From the NCBI RefSeq assembly GCF_024166365.1, contig NC_064820.1, positions 89,108,001-89,172,000 of the forward strand: a DNA stretch of 64,000 nt, given 5' to 3'. Positions within the stretch are counted from its first letter, which is position 1. Every line of letters begins with the position of its first letter. The notes under the pieces are model-generated. The model did no database searches. It was not told the origin of the DNA and saw nothing but the letters and a program-made list of their open reading frames with translations. Source of the DNA: Elephas maximus indicus. Its lineage: Eukaryota; Chordata; Mammalia; Proboscidea; Elephantidae. The position numbers and the translations under genes were made by a program. Positions 1-12,887 of this stretch are shown in pieces.

Positions 1-2765
1 TGAGGCGCACCTTAGCCTTTAGGGTGACATCTTTGCTCTTCAACACTTTGAAGAGGTCCTTTGCAGCAGATTTGCCCAATGCAATGCATCTTTTGATTTC
101 GTGACTGCTGCTTCCATGGCTGTTGATTGTGGATCCAAGTAAAATGAAATCCTTGGCAACTTCGATCTTTTCTCCGTTTATCATGATGTTGCTCATTGGT
201 CCAGTTGTGAGGATTTTTGTTTTCTTTATGTTGAGGTGTAATCCATACCGAAGGCTGTGGTCTTTGATCTTCATTAGTAAGTGCTTCAAGTCCTCTTCAC
301 TTTCAGCAAGCAAGGTTGTGTCATCTGCATAACGCAGGTTGTTAATGAGTCTTCCTCCAATCCTGATGCCCCATTCTTCTTCATATAGTCCAGCTTCTCA
401 GATTATTTGCTCAGCATACAGGTTGAATAGGTATGGTGAACGAATACAACCCTGACACACATCTTTCTTGACTTTAAACCAATCATTTGTTCCATCTGAA
501 CAACTGCCTCTTGATCTATGTAAAGGTTCCTTGTGAGCACAATTAAGTGTTCTGGAATTCCCATTCTTCGCAGTGTTATTCATAGTTTGTTATGATCCAC
601 ACAGTCAAATGCCTTTGTGTAGTCAATAAAACACAGGTAAACATCCTTCTGGTATTCTCTGCTTTCAGCCAGGATCCATCTGATATTAGCAATGATATCC
701 CTGGTTCCACGTCCTCTTCTGAAACCAGCCTGAATTTCTGGCAGTTCCCTGTCGATATACTGCTGCAGCCGTTTTTGAATGATCTTCAGCAAAATTTTGC
801 TTGCATGTGATATTAATGATATTGTTCTATAATTTTGACATTCAGTTGGATCACCTTTCTTGGGAATGGGCATAAATATGGATCTCTTCCAGTCAGTTGG
901 CCAGGAAGCTGTCTTCCATATTTCTTGGCATAGATGAGTGAGCCTCCTGTGCTGCATCTGTTTGTTGAAACATCTCAAATGGTATTCCATCAATTCCTGG
1001 AGCCTTGTTTTTCGCCAGTGCCTTCAGAGCAGCTTGGACTTCTTCCTTCAGTACCATCGGTTCCTGATCATATGCCACCTCTTGAAATGGTTGAATATCA
1101 ACTAATTCTTTTTGGTATAATGACTCTGTATATTCCTTCCATCTTCTTTTGATGCTTCCTGCATTGTTTAATATTTTCCCCATGGAATCCTTCACTATTG
1201 CAATTTGAGGCTTGAATTTTTTCTTCAGTTCTTTCAGCTTGAGAAACATGGAGCATGTTCTTCCCTTCTGGTTTTCCATCTCCAGCTCTTTGCACATGTC
1301 ATTATAATACTTTGTCTTCTCGAAAGGCCCTTTGAAATCTTCTGTTCAGTTCTTTTACTTCATCGATTCTTCCTTTTGCTTTAGCTGCTTGATGCTCAAG
1401 AGCAAGTTTGAGTCTTCTCTGTCATCCATCTTGGTCTTTCCTTTCTTTCCTGTTTTTTCAATGACCTCTTGCTTCCTTCATGGATGATGTCCTTGATGTC
1501 ATTCCACAACTCGTCTGGTCTTCGGTCACTAGTGTTCAATGTGTCAAATCTATTCTTGAGATGGTCTCTAAATTCAGGTGGGACATACTGAAGGTCCTAT
1601 TTTGGCTCTCGTGGACTTGCTCTGATTTTCTTCAGTTTCAGCTTTAACTTGCATATGAGCAATTGATGGTCTGTTCCACAGTGGGCCCCTGGCCTTGTTC
1701 TGACTGATGATATTGAGCTTTTCCATTGTCTCTTTCCACGGATGTAGTCAATTTGATTTCTGTGTGTTCCATCTGGAGAGGTCCATGCGTATAGTTGCCA
1801 TTTATGTTGGTGAAAGAAGATATTTGCAATGAAGAAGTCGTTGGTCTTGCAAAATTCTATCATTCGACCTCCGGCATTGTTTCTATCACCAAGACCATAT
1901 TTTCCAACTAGTGATCCTTCTTCTTTGTTTCCAACTTTCGCATTCCACTCACCAGTAATTATCAATGCATCTTGATTGCATGTTCGATCAATTTCAGACT
2001 GCAGCAGCTGATAAAAATCTTCTGTTTCTTCATCTTTGGCCCTAGTGGTTGGTGCATAAATTTGAATAATAGTCATATTAACTGGTCTTCCTTGTAGGCA
2101 TATGGATATTATCCTATCACTGACAGTGTTGTACTTCAGGATAGATCTTGAAATGTTCTTTTTCACGATGAATGGAACACCATTCTTCTTGGAGTTGTCA
2201 TTCCCAGCATGGTAGACTATATGATTGTCCGACTCAAAATGGCCAATGCCAGTGCATTTCAGCTCACTAATGCCTAGGATATCGTTGTTTATGTGTTCTA
2301 TTTCATTTTTGATGATTTCCAATTTTCCTAGAGTCATACTTCGTACATTCCAGGTTCTGATTATTAATGGATGTTTGCAGCTGTTTCTTCTCATTTTGAG
2401 TCATGCCACATCAGCAAATGAAGGTCCTGAAAGCTTTACTCCATCCACGTCATTAAGGTTGACTCTACTTTGAGGCAGCAGCTCTTCCCCAGTCATCTTT
2501 TGAGTGCCTTCAAACCTGGGGGGCTCATCTTCCAGCACTATATCAGACAATGTTCTGCTGCTATTCATAAGGTTTTCACTGGCTAATGCTTTTCAGAAGT
2601 AGACTGCCAGGTCCTTCTTCCTAGTCTGTATTAGTCTGGAAACTCAGCTGAAACCTGTCTGCCATGGGTGACCCTGCTGGTATCTGAGTACCGGTGGCAT
2701 AGCTTCCAGCATCACAGCAACACACAAGCCTCCACAGTACGAGAAACTGACAGACATGTGGGGGA
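1..2765 (-). mobile_element. RTE (BovB-like) LINE, 5' end to reverse transcriptase, cut by window edge
   Basis: A nearly complete afrotherian RTE-clade non-LTR retrotransposon in reverse orientation. From 2765 downward: a non-coding 5' region (it shares the start gtcagtttntcgtactgtgg with copies at 20191 and 45089), an AP-endonuclease domain (see 1597-2394), the linker, then reverse transcriptase pieces. Motif A reads FIDYTKAFD (in the frame 580-993) and motif C, YADD, is at 320-331. The RT region is broken by several frameshifts, so the element is dead as it stands. The last few hundred bases, present in other copies, lie beyond position 1, so its target-site duplication cannot be checked. 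Confidence 0.93.
1597..2394 (-). pseudogene. RTE apurinic-like endonuclease domain, 265-codon open frame
   Basis: Open frame covering the whole AP-endonuclease (EEP fold) domain that nicks target DNA during LINE insertion. Visible family motifs, in order: TWNVRSM (N16), LGISELK (E44), QIYAPTT (113-117), GEWNAKVG (148-155), HRNQIDYI (211-218) and GTDHQLL (DH at 242-243). The usual aspartate of the G-D-W/F-N motif is glutamate (E149), which would be expected to weaken or abolish catalysis. The frame stops shortly after the endonuclease. The RT lies in other frames downstream, so I treat this as a decayed part of the LINE, not a host gene. Confidence 0.85.
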
Positions 2766-3235
2766 GTGTAATCTAGTGTAATATAACACAATGTAATATT
2801 CATATACATAGTAATGGAAAATATAATATTATAAAACAAAGTTTAAGTGTTTTTCCCTAGGTATTGGGATTATGAGTAATCTTCGTTCTCTTTTGGAGCT
2901 TATCTGTATTTTCCAGTATGTTTGCTGGACATACGGGTTCAACTAACAATGGCTCAAATTTTAACTGTTGGGTAAGGCCTGTTTAGGTTTTAAGTTGCTC
3001 ATCATCATATTGCAGAAGAAATAACTTGCCTGTGCAGAACATGACATATAATTGACTCTTAATAACGGGTGGTCATTATAAACTTCCAGGCTTGGGGATG
3101 CATTCAAATTTGCTAATATACTGCACTTGCAAAGAAAATCACAAATAACAATCATTGTAACAACTCAAAACACACCACACCTGTTTTCCTACATCTCCAA
3201 GAGTGGCAATAGTACATTTTTTTATTAAGAACAAT

Positions 3236-3405
3236 GGTTTTTAACACTGGCTGCCCTAGCATCAGTGGGAGGGGTGGGGCTTTGAAAAATCCCCATGCCC
3301 AGGTTATACCCTTGACCATAATCTCTAGGAGAGGGACTTGGGTCTTAGTGCTTTTCTAAAGTTCTCCACGTGATTCCAGTATGAATGCAAAGCTGAGTAT
3401 GACTG
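3236..3405. repeat. Ancient hAT/MER5-like DNA transposon fragment
   Basis: The text resembles the widespread mammalian non-autonomous hAT-Charlie repeats (ggtttttaacactggctgc, a gaaaaatccccatgcccagg core and gtgattccagtatg near the end). It is diverged and the ends are unclear. The family assignment is from memory of consensus sequences. Confidence 0.5.
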
Positions 3406-3489
3406 CTTTAACCGATTACTGAATTTTCATGAACTGATAGGTTGGCTTTTATACAACATCCTTTCTATTAGAAGAGCAGGCTTAAAGGT

Positions 3490-3516
3490 AAAAAAAAAAA
3501 AAAAAAAAAAAAAAAA
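3490..3516. repeat. Poly(A) run of 27
   Basis: Uninterrupted A homopolymer. No retrotransposon body is recognised directly 5' of it on the plus strand. Confidence 0.9.
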
Positions 3517-3807
3517 TTGCTTCTCAGCTGCTCTCATCACAGGAGCAAGTGCCTTCCCATAGAGCAAGGATGTTCAGTTTGGCAGAACTCCTGCACGGGA
3601 AGAACCACAAAGGGCTTTATTTATCTTTTCTCTGGGATTGCAGCAATCACTATATGTGAATGTGTTTATTTATCATAATAATAAATGAGTGGTTCTGCAG
3701 CTCTGTGTTTAGATTCACATGCAAGATTATCAGCATCTTCAAAGAAGGACTGTTCAAAATCTCTAAACCCTCACTCACTTGCTTTTTATCTTTCTCTTCC
3801 GACTACA

Positions 3808-3863
3808 TATGTGTGTGTGTATATGTATATATGTACATGTATATGTATATATATATATATATA
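3808..3863. repeat. (TG)n/(TA)n microsatellite
   Basis: Alternating purine-pyrimidine tract moving from gt repeats to ta repeats. Confidence 0.9.
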
Positions 3864-4100
3864 AACCTTGGCAGGCTTAACTTTCACTGACAGAAATCAA
3901 AGAGAGAAACAATTTTTCTTTTTAAACAGGCATTTCAACTGGTTGAAGAGCTGGCTAGTGGGCCTTTTAGAGAAATATGGTGATACAAGAATCATAGAAC
4001 TGTCTTGCCATCCAAGAATGTTACATTTGTTCACAAAGTCAACAGCTTCATTATTAGGTAAGGGAGAATCGGAACTTTCTCTCTATCTTGGGGATAGAGC

Positions 4101-4336
4101 AATCAGGTGCCATTGACGTGAACTGTGCTCCATAGGGTTTTCAAGGCTGTGACTTTTCAGAAGCAGGTTGCTTGGCCTTTCTTCCCAGGTGCCCCTAAAC
4201 AAACAAACAAAAAAACCCAAACCCATTGCTGTCAAGTCGATTCCGACTCACAGCAGCCCTTTAGTGGGTTGAAACCTCTAATCTTTTGTTTAGTTATTGA
4301 ATGTGTAACTGTTTGTGCTACCCAGAGGCTCATCTC
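4101..4336 (-). repeat. Type II AfroSINE with a type I SINE piece inside
   Basis: Reverse type II sequence (gctccatagggttttcaagg ... ttcccaggtgcc) runs to about 4192. It is interrupted by a reverse type I tail (4193-4262: cccaaacccattgctgtc, gtcgattccgactcac) and then resumes (gtgggttgaaacctc ... tgtttgtgctacccagagg). Confidence 0.75.
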
Positions 4337-4982
4337 TGGTGTACTGTTGTGAATAAACAGAGCTCAGGCTACAGTCAGATGCCGACTAAATGAAAGAGTC
4401 ATGTTTTAATACCTGAGTTACAGGACACTGAAAAACCCCACTGGAGAGGAGAGTAACAAAGATAAGCTGAGAAGGGAGATTGGTTGATTTCATGAAAGGC
4501 CTGGAACCACCACTGGCCTGGCCCACATTATTTCAGAATGGCTATGGAGGTGATGGAACTTTCTGGCCTGAAAGAAATAGAAAATGATTAAGTTTTATTT
4601 GCTTCCTTTAGTGGGGGGGAGATGTGTGCATCGAATTTCCTCTCTAAGATTAGAACACATAGTCTGCTATCGGCTTCCTGAAATACCACTTACTGAGAAG
4701 CAAAGACTGCAGAGCCATCTTAAGCTGCACTAATAATAAATGTAAGACCTAAGAAATCAAGGAAGGACAGAAAATATAATTTTCTTACTTTTGGTGCTAG
4801 TTTCTTCTTAGCTCATCCATGTCTACTTAGTATTCCCCAATAATTTTCTAGCTTTTAGGCTTACTCTCCCACATGTCTCGCCTCCATGGACAGGGTCCAT
4901 TCTGCTCAAGAAGAGTCTTGGTATCAAGCTTTGTCACTTGGTAGAGAACTGAGGGCATCGCAACTGAATAGTTTAACTTGTC

Positions 4983-7900
4983 TTTATTTAAGCATTATAA
5001 AACTCCACAAGACATTTTGAGTTTTGTTTGTGACCAGGTTGTAATAATACATGAAAATTGTTGGCAAAGTGAAGATGATATCCTCCATCTGTGAGAGAAC
5101 TTCAGCACTAAATGAAGATGACTTACTTTTCATATTTAAACTTCTTTCCTCTCCAAGGCTATTCAATGTGTTCCAAGTAAGTATGGGAAAAACTTTAAAG
5201 CATACTTTCTGTTTTGAAAGTCAATTATTCAAACTCGTTTAGGTGTGTTTCCATGCAAGTCATTGCGCCAGGAATAGACTCTTGCACCAAAGAATCCATT
5301 TCTATATGCCAGGAAAACACAGAAACCATTTCCATGTTGAAAGTTCAGGGTGGGGATGAAAATACTGAAAAATATGTTTCTTGTCATTGGGGCATAAAGA
5401 GCTAGAGAAAAAGACTTAACTATGAACATAAAAACCTTCCTTTTTAATTCAGTGCTCATAATCGATATCACAAGGTATCTCAAGCACATTAACCTAATCG
5501 ATGACTGCACAGATTTCTGGGTTTGCTAACCTAGTGAGAAAAATAAACTATACTTTGACCCTATAAAAAGACAATAATGCCAATAGATTTTGGGATAGTA
5601 CTACTGCTGATTGAGCAACACCGAATTTATGCTGCTGCTTCTTTTTTTTTAAGTTTACAAATACACTAGGAAATGAAAACCGTTACGTGTTTACAACTTG
5701 AACCCAAATGTACCAGAACAAAAATGGGTTAAATATCATTTCTTGAAATAATGCATTTATAGATTTTGACACAAAGAACAATAGCTAAGATTCTACAACT
5801 AAGAAGAATCAAAAGATACTGCAGTAACATAAAATTGACTTTTAATGTTTACCAGTCCATTGTCTTACAGAAAAATGAAAACATTTTTTTTTTAAAACAC
5901 AGATTGGTTCTTCTCCTCAGATTTGTACTCAGTATGCATTAAATGCCTTTAAATACTGATTTTCTTTTAATCAGGTGGTTTAGTGACTTTTATATTTTTT
6001 CATTTCTTTTGCTGTACACTATTGCTACTCTGGCAGTAGTGAACTATGACACAGTTGACTTCTCAACAAAAGTATGTCAGCTACTCATTGATCTTTCTCC
6101 ATGTATTCTATATTGAAAATTGGTAAGTAATTCCTTTGTAATCCTCCTCTTTTTTAGTGGTCAGTTACTCCATGAGACAACCATATTATTTGGAGAACTG
6201 AAGTCAAGAAACTCAATATGGCTGCCAGCAACCAAGTTGGAATCTCCATTGAGTCTAATCCTAATTGCCAAAATAATAAGCAGCTATATTATTGCATAAA
6301 CTAAAACCTTAACAGGTACCAGCCCCCTTTCTATGAGAGAAAGTTTGAACTTACAAATACCATATTTGACTTAAAATTACTGTGATAAAATATGGCAGCA
6401 ATCATTAAAAATATGGCTTCCAGTGTTAATGTGACTAACTTGTTTTCATTCCTATACTTTTTATGTGAATTATTTCTTTTTGTTTGGATTTTCAAATGTA
6501 GGCAGCTAAGTGAGATTTGCAGATATACTTTGCTCCTTAAATGGACCAAAAGTATTAATTATGGTCAAAATAATCATAAGATTTCCTAATCCAGCCTTCC
6601 ATCTCATCCCTCTGATACTCTTGGAACCCAAGTCTGAGTAGCATTTCTGAGTCAGTGCTGTACTGAACTGACTTTCTGTTAGGAATTATACTAGAATAAC
6701 CTTTCTCTTTCTGACATTCTCATTGGAGAATGAAGTAGGAAATGGATATTTGATGGAAAACACAAAAAAATGAGAGCATTAAAAAGACCTCTTATTCAAG
6801 TAGAAGTCCAAAAAATATGGGGATTCTGATCCTTTAGGTGAAATAAGAGGTAAAACTCTGCCCCGCAGTATTCATTCTGATAAGATTTTCTTTTTACAAG
6901 AATGAAAAAAAAAAATGGTATGCAATTGGTATGGATTTTAATCAGCTAACAGTCATTCCAGGAATTTTGATCAGCACCAATTCCTATACTAGTAAGTATT
7001 CAAAAGTTAAGAAAGCTACGATGCTTAACATTATAAAGGTAGAGTTCTGCAGCAATAGCTGAAAATTATACAACTACTTCAATAGAAATTTCTTCCCACT
7101 TGTATGTCCAATAAAATTCTTGTAACATACATAATAATTCTTCAAATATGGGCTTCCTTCAATGAGCTAACCCCCACCTTTGAGGTGTTAGAGTTGCTGT
7201 TTTGGAGATAGTCTCCTCTTTAAATAGTATTTTTATCTGATCCTAGCCCATTCAGGGCTTTTTAATTTGTAAGTGTGAGTTCTATTTATACCAGCAGTGT
7301 TTGAATTAAACTTCACAACCTCTTTGGATTTATATTTTTGCAAAATTTGCATATGTATCCTAATTTAAAAATATGCATGCATACATAGTCGTATTTTAAT
7401 ATTAAAGCATCTGCAAATTTCCAGATATACTTTTGATGAAAGAAATGATCTACTTTTATTTACAATACTTTGTCTAGATAATATATGAACATAATTAGAG
7501 TTTTCATGGACGGCCAATTGCTCTATATCTTCCACATACATAGCTTTACATTTATAGAGTAAATTTATTAGAATTATTACAGAGCTTTAAATGCAACCAC
7601 AATCAGTTCAGGAAACAGATTTATTTACTCATGTTCATGGGAGAAAATCTACATAAAAACATTCATGAAAGCATTCCAGCTATGTCATACTTTGATTATT
7701 ATACTAAATCCCATTTATTAGGACTCATTGTCAAACAATGGGAAACCATGAAATGGAATTTGAATACAAATATTGGTCCCTATGGGGTCTCAACAGTCAA
7801 AAAAAAAAAAAAAACTTTAAGAAAACAGCTTTATTTAAGACTGGAGGTGCTAATGTGGAACTTTGTTTCTCTGAAGCTGGACTTAACCTATCATTTAAAG

Positions 7901-9132
7901 TCCTGAAGATTTTAGTGTAAACTCTTTGAGGACAGCTCCAGATTCCATTTAAGCCAAATGATGACCAGCAGGGAAAGTGCCATCACAGAGTGCACTTTCT
8001 AAATGGATGAAGGTTTAGAAGTACGTTGTGGACTTTTTTCCCCAAACACAGGCACCAGTTGGGCTTGCTAGTATGTATAAGAATAGTAATTTTGAAATGT
8101 GGGTCTTCGTTTCTTGGTTATGCAAACATATAATTATTCATTCCTTTTATGATTTAATTTTTTTATGTAATGTAAATAGCAAAGAAATATTAAATAGTAT
8201 AAAGTTATTTTTCTAGGACACTAACATTTCATAAGCTAACATAAAATCAAGCTGCTAAATTTTACAATTTTTCTGTCCAGCAGTTTATCTATATAACTGC
8301 CCTGAGTAGATGCTAAATGCGGCTTAGCAAACGGCCCTTAGATTTTAAATATAACTCAGTAAAGCTACTCGAAAGATAAAACAATTCTTCTCAGACAAGT
8401 GTCATTTTAATTAGAAGGTAGGATTCTCTCATTGGTTAAATATCTGCTTATTTAAGTTTCATATTTCATATAAATGGGACCGTTAAGGAGTTTAACTGTG
8501 CTTATTATTACTATGCGTTGGACTCCATATGAAATTTCATCTTTTTTGGTCAAAAAGGCAAGATTTTAAAGAGTAAGACATTCTAGCTATTGGAGACTTG
8601 AAATATTAACTTTTAGAAAAGTGTAGATTGTTCCCTTGTGAAACTGAGTTTTGTGCAACCTCTCCATCTGAGTTTATGTAAAGAAGTCTATTTTTCAAAC
8701 CTGTTGCTATAATTTATGTATTGTAGTGCGTTCCAAAATGGTACAAATGTGTAAAATTTGTGCTTGTGGAAGCTGCTGCTCTGAGTAGCTTTATTTTCCC
8801 GGTGTAACCCTAGCAATCCTCAAGCTATGGCATGCCCCTTTCACAAAAGAATGCTTTGTTGGGATGTTGTACCTTCAACCGTTTGGTTCTAAAGCCTCCT
8901 TATGTAGCGCTTCCCTTAAATTATATTAATTTATAATATATATTGAATGATAGCTTTACAAAAACAAATGAATGAATTGGACTTTATGAAAATGACTCTT
9001 TACAGTAAGTAAAAAAGGGTTATCACAGTTTTGGTAACTTGCATGAGTTCATATTGGAAAAAAACAACAACAACAAAAAAAACCGTTCACATGTTTCTCT
9101 GACTTTAAAACTGACGTGTTCTACAGGCACGC
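4983..9132 (-). other. HAPLN1: Probable HAPLN1 3' UTR and flanking unique DNA
   Basis: AT-rich, non-coding DNA immediately after the HAPLN1 stop. From 4351 to 9132 I see no AfroSINE, RTE or L1 piece, although these occur every 1-2 kb elsewhere. That is consistent with a constrained, transcribed 3' UTR; the family is known for an mRNA several kilobases long. Minus-strand AATAAA signals occur at 8790-8795, 7620-7625, 7564-7569, 7455-7460 and 4983-4988. The last would give a 3' UTR of about 4.1 kb. Which signal is used cannot be told from sequence, so the lower boundary is a guess. A 15-base A run lies near 7800. Confidence 0.4.
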
Positions 9133-9422
9133 TCAGTTGTATGCTCTGAAGCAATAGACACCATAAAGCTTATGCTTTTTATCTGGGAAACCCACGAAAC
9201 GCACAGCAGCCTCGGTGGGACTGCAGCGCCTTCTTGGCCTAGAGATGGGGTAGCGGACGCTGCCATCCGCCAACCAGCCCGCATCGCAGCGGTCATAGCC
9301 GAGAAGTTTCCAGGCAGCGAATATCTGGCCCACTTTCGCAATCTGAGCACCATCATTGAGACAAGCTTGCACCGCTTCATCATAGGTCAGCTTGGTGGGG
9401 TGGATCAGGTAGTAAACACGGC
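9133..9422 (-). CDS. HAPLN1: HAPLN1 coding exon 4 of 4 (Link module 2, stop codon)
   Basis: Encodes residues 259-354 and the TGA stop at 9135-9133. The acceptor is CTCACCCGCCACAG|GCCGTG, preceded by a clear CT-rich tract. The second Link module has its four cysteines in VQACLND, YDRCDAGW, RRRCSPT and GVYCFRA, and the basic PISRPRRRC stretch expected near the hyaluronan-binding surface. The protein ends GVYCFRAYN. Joining 100+372+303+290 nt gives 1065 nt, or 354 codons plus stop, with no frame conflict, so the gene looks functional. Transcription continues into a long 3' UTR at lower coordinates. Confidence 0.97.
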
Positions 9423-10450
9423 CTGTGGCGGGTGAGGAGGAGAGAGAGTCAATGTGCCTGTCTGTGATGGAGTCACACAGAGACGAAACCAGCCAAAAAC
9501 GGAAGTGTTTCTCAATGGAGAGGGGGGAATACAGAGCAATGTCTGTGAAGTTTTTGGAACATAGGGTTGTCAATTAAATGTAGTACCCCTAGGTCGCTCA
9601 CCATTAAATTAGTTTCCCCCCCCCCTTGTCCCTTAATATGTGTTCAAGACTTGCCCTTTTATAGCTTTAAAGAGAAAAGGGAAATGACAGATGCAGTTTC
9701 TGTTAGCTAATTAGCGACTAAAAGAGCCATTCTGTAGCACTAGAGAAGACAGAATTCCATGTAAAAAGCAAGAGCTATTTAAATTCTAGCTGTAGCAAGA
9801 CTGAACCCCAGCACAAGTTTCTGGAGAGGCAAAATTTGAATGTGAAAGGATCAAAAAGCGTTACTGACATAAAAGTCCATTAAAAAAAAATCAAATCCCC
9901 TTAAGTCCTTTTCATTACAGGTATCAATAAGACATTATTCTTATTCAAAGACTACAGTATGAAAATGCAAAAAAAAAAGAAAAATACAGGAAGTCACTTG
10001 CCATAAATAAAACACACTCAGAATATGAACCTGGCTTCTGCTCACTAGCAAGGAGGATGAATTTAGTTTTCTCAATTTCCATCTGTCTGGAGCCCTGACA
10101 CCTAACCATTTCTTGATTTCAGAAGAAAGGGCAAGTTAGTTTCAATCACTTATTGAATAGTGTTAATTACTGAGAAGCTTTGCATGTATAAAATATGATG
10201 GCATCAATGGACTGAGGTGACACACAGACTGAAAGTTTCCTCTAGGATCTTCGTTTCAGGGAGAAAGAAGATAATCAGGCTGGCATCTGTTTTCATATTG
10301 CGATATGCTATCTCCAGGCCCCACATTAAATATCGATTCTTGTAGGATAAATTAATGCTGGCCAGTTCTGTCTAGATTGAGACAATGAGATTTGAAGAAA
10401 GGATAAAGGCTATTGGAAAATTAATTAGAGGCTTGTTCTGTCATTTATAC

Positions 10451-10675
10451 CAGAGACTGGCAAACTATGGTGCACAAGTCAAATCTAGCTTCCTACCTGT
10501 TTTCATAAATAAAATTGTATTGAAACATATTCCTGCTCATTCATTTACATATTAGCTATGGGTGCTTTCACCCTACAACAGCAGGAGTGAACAGCCGGGA
10601 CAGAAATCACATGGCCTGCAAAGTCAAAAATACCTACTATCTGGCACTTTACAGAAAAAAGTTTGCTGATCCCTG
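10451..10675. mobile_element. hAT-like non-autonomous DNA transposon fossil
   Basis: 225 bp with imperfect terminal inverted repeats (cagagactggcaaact at the left; agtttgctgatccctg at the right, 12 of 16 paired). The flanking 8-bp duplication is degenerate (atttatac / atttacag, 6 of 8), the length expected for hAT elements. The core resembles a known mammalian repeat containing cctgttttcataaataaa. Confidence 0.75.
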
Positions 10676-10698
10676 ATTTACAGCTTGCTATTTTTCCC

Positions 10699-10872
10699 AA
10701 GGAACCCCAGTGACATAAGTGGTAAGAGCTCGCTGCTAAAAGAGTTGTCAGCAGTTGCAATCCACCAGCCCCTTCTTGAAAACCCTGTGGGGCAGTTCTA
10801 CTCTGTCCTGTGGGGTCACTATGAGTCGGAATTGACTCAAAGGCAATGGATTGGTTTATTATTATTATTATT
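10699..10872 (+). repeat. AfroSINE type I, complete
   Basis: Begins aaggaaccccagtgac and ends in the RTE-like tail gagtcggaattgactcaaag followed by TTA repeats at its 3' end. Confidence 0.85.
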
Positions 10873-10880
10873 CCCAAAAG

Positions 10881-11205
10881 GACCCCTGGTGGCACAGTCA
10901 TTAAGCTGTGTTGGAGAAAGATGTGGCAGTCTGCTTCCCCAAAGATGGGCCCAGACCTGCTGCCTTCCAGTCAATTCCGACTCATAGTGATTGAGTAGGA
11001 CAGAGTAGAACGGCCCCATAGGGTTTCCAAGGAGTAGCTGGTAGATTCAAACTGCCTACCTTTTGGTTAGCAGCAGAGCTTTCAATCACTGAGCCACCAG
11101 GGCCCCTCCGTGAAGACGACAGCCTTGGAAATCATATGTGGAAGTTCTGTTTTGTCCTACAGGATTGCTATGAGTTGGAATTGACTCAAGAGCAAATGGT
11201 TTATT
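10881..11205 (+). repeat. AfroSINE type III split by a reverse type I SINE
   Basis: Plus-strand type III halves at 10881-10958 (gagaaagatgtggcagtctg) and 11107-11205 (gacagccttggaaatc ... gagttggaattgactc) enclose a reverse type I SINE at about 10959-11106. A short gggccc is repeated near both junctions and may be the target duplication. Confidence 0.75.
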
Positions 11206-11961
11206 TTCCCCAAAGAATGTCTCCATCTCAGAAATAAAATACATGGAGAAGCAACCTGTGCCGTTGTACAGGGCTCCCTGCTTAAAAGGGCCCTGTGCTT
11301 GGCTTAAGGCTTTGCTGTCACCATCTTAAATTTTTTAATAACGTTTTACAGGGGTCCACATTTACATTTTTGCTCTGAGAATCACAAAATTATGTAGCTG
11401 GTTCTGAATGAGGCAAGATAAGGTTTGGGAGTTGTGCTGAATACAATAAATCAGTTGTCAATACTGATCCAACCTGGATCTTTTTACTTCTGGTTTCACT
11501 TCTTAGTAAATTACAGATTGCCCTTTCTTCCTTACTTGAGAGCAATTACCTCAAAATTATTTCTGCATTATTTTTACTGCTGTCTTCCCTCTTTATCCTG
11601 AGTTTTGCCAGGGATCAGTGAATAATTTCGACATTGTAATTTAGAGAAGAAGAATGTGGGCAATATGGAAACCGCCCTTACCTAATTGAGAAATCCATAT
11701 TCCCATGGAGGGCCCAGAGTGGCAGCATCATTTTTGGCAAAAAGAAACACACCCCATACAAAGTGACAGCTTAAGCTATTTCATTAAAAAAAAAAAAAGA
11801 TGCAGTAAAATTTGCATTTTTGCTTGGATTATATAGATATTTAAATTTTGTATTTCATTAAAGATCTTTTTATAGTCTTTTTAAACTGGAACATACTTCA
11901 AAGCTATTAAATTCTTTTAGAAAATAAGCAATTAAGATTAAAAGGCAAGTGTAGTGTCCTA

Positions 11962-12384
<423 letters not shown>

Positions 12385-12887
12385 CTAATGAAAAAAATAT
12401 GTATAACAGACTATCCATCAGTTGAAGTAGCAGTTTCTGGTTAACTTGCAGTGATTTCTCATGGTGCCCTCCCCCTTCAAACATCCTCTCGGTTCTGAGC
12501 ATCTCACAGTTAGATTTTTGGTTTGATAACTTCAGTGATTTACCTCTTTTTCAAGAGTTCAACTCAAGCCTTAAAATTCTCCTTTCTGAAAATGACTTGT
12601 TTGCCAATTATAGTTTCTGAATTGCCCTCCCTGAGAACTTATATTTTGCTACCTGGTTACTAACCCAGTCACAGAGTATTCCTGAGCACTTTTCACCTGG
12701 GAAAAAGTCAATATTGAGTACTAGGAGTGGTAGGGGATGTAGAAATAGTGCTTGGAGAGAAGGTATTTGTCAAAATTCACATTGTCTTTCTTTGTAATTA
12801 TTCTTATATGCTTAGTAATTAGTCTTATGTAGCATTTTAAGTGTATAAAGAAACACGTTAACTATGTGTTCAAATGTAGGTACATAC

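Noticed and set aside
398..1297. Several short minus-strand frames that could be listed as separate genes
   Set aside because: They are successive frame-shifted pieces of one RTE reverse transcriptase.
9105..9435. Open frames antisense to, or in another frame of, the last HAPLN1 exon
   Set aside because: Shadow frames of a conserved coding exon.
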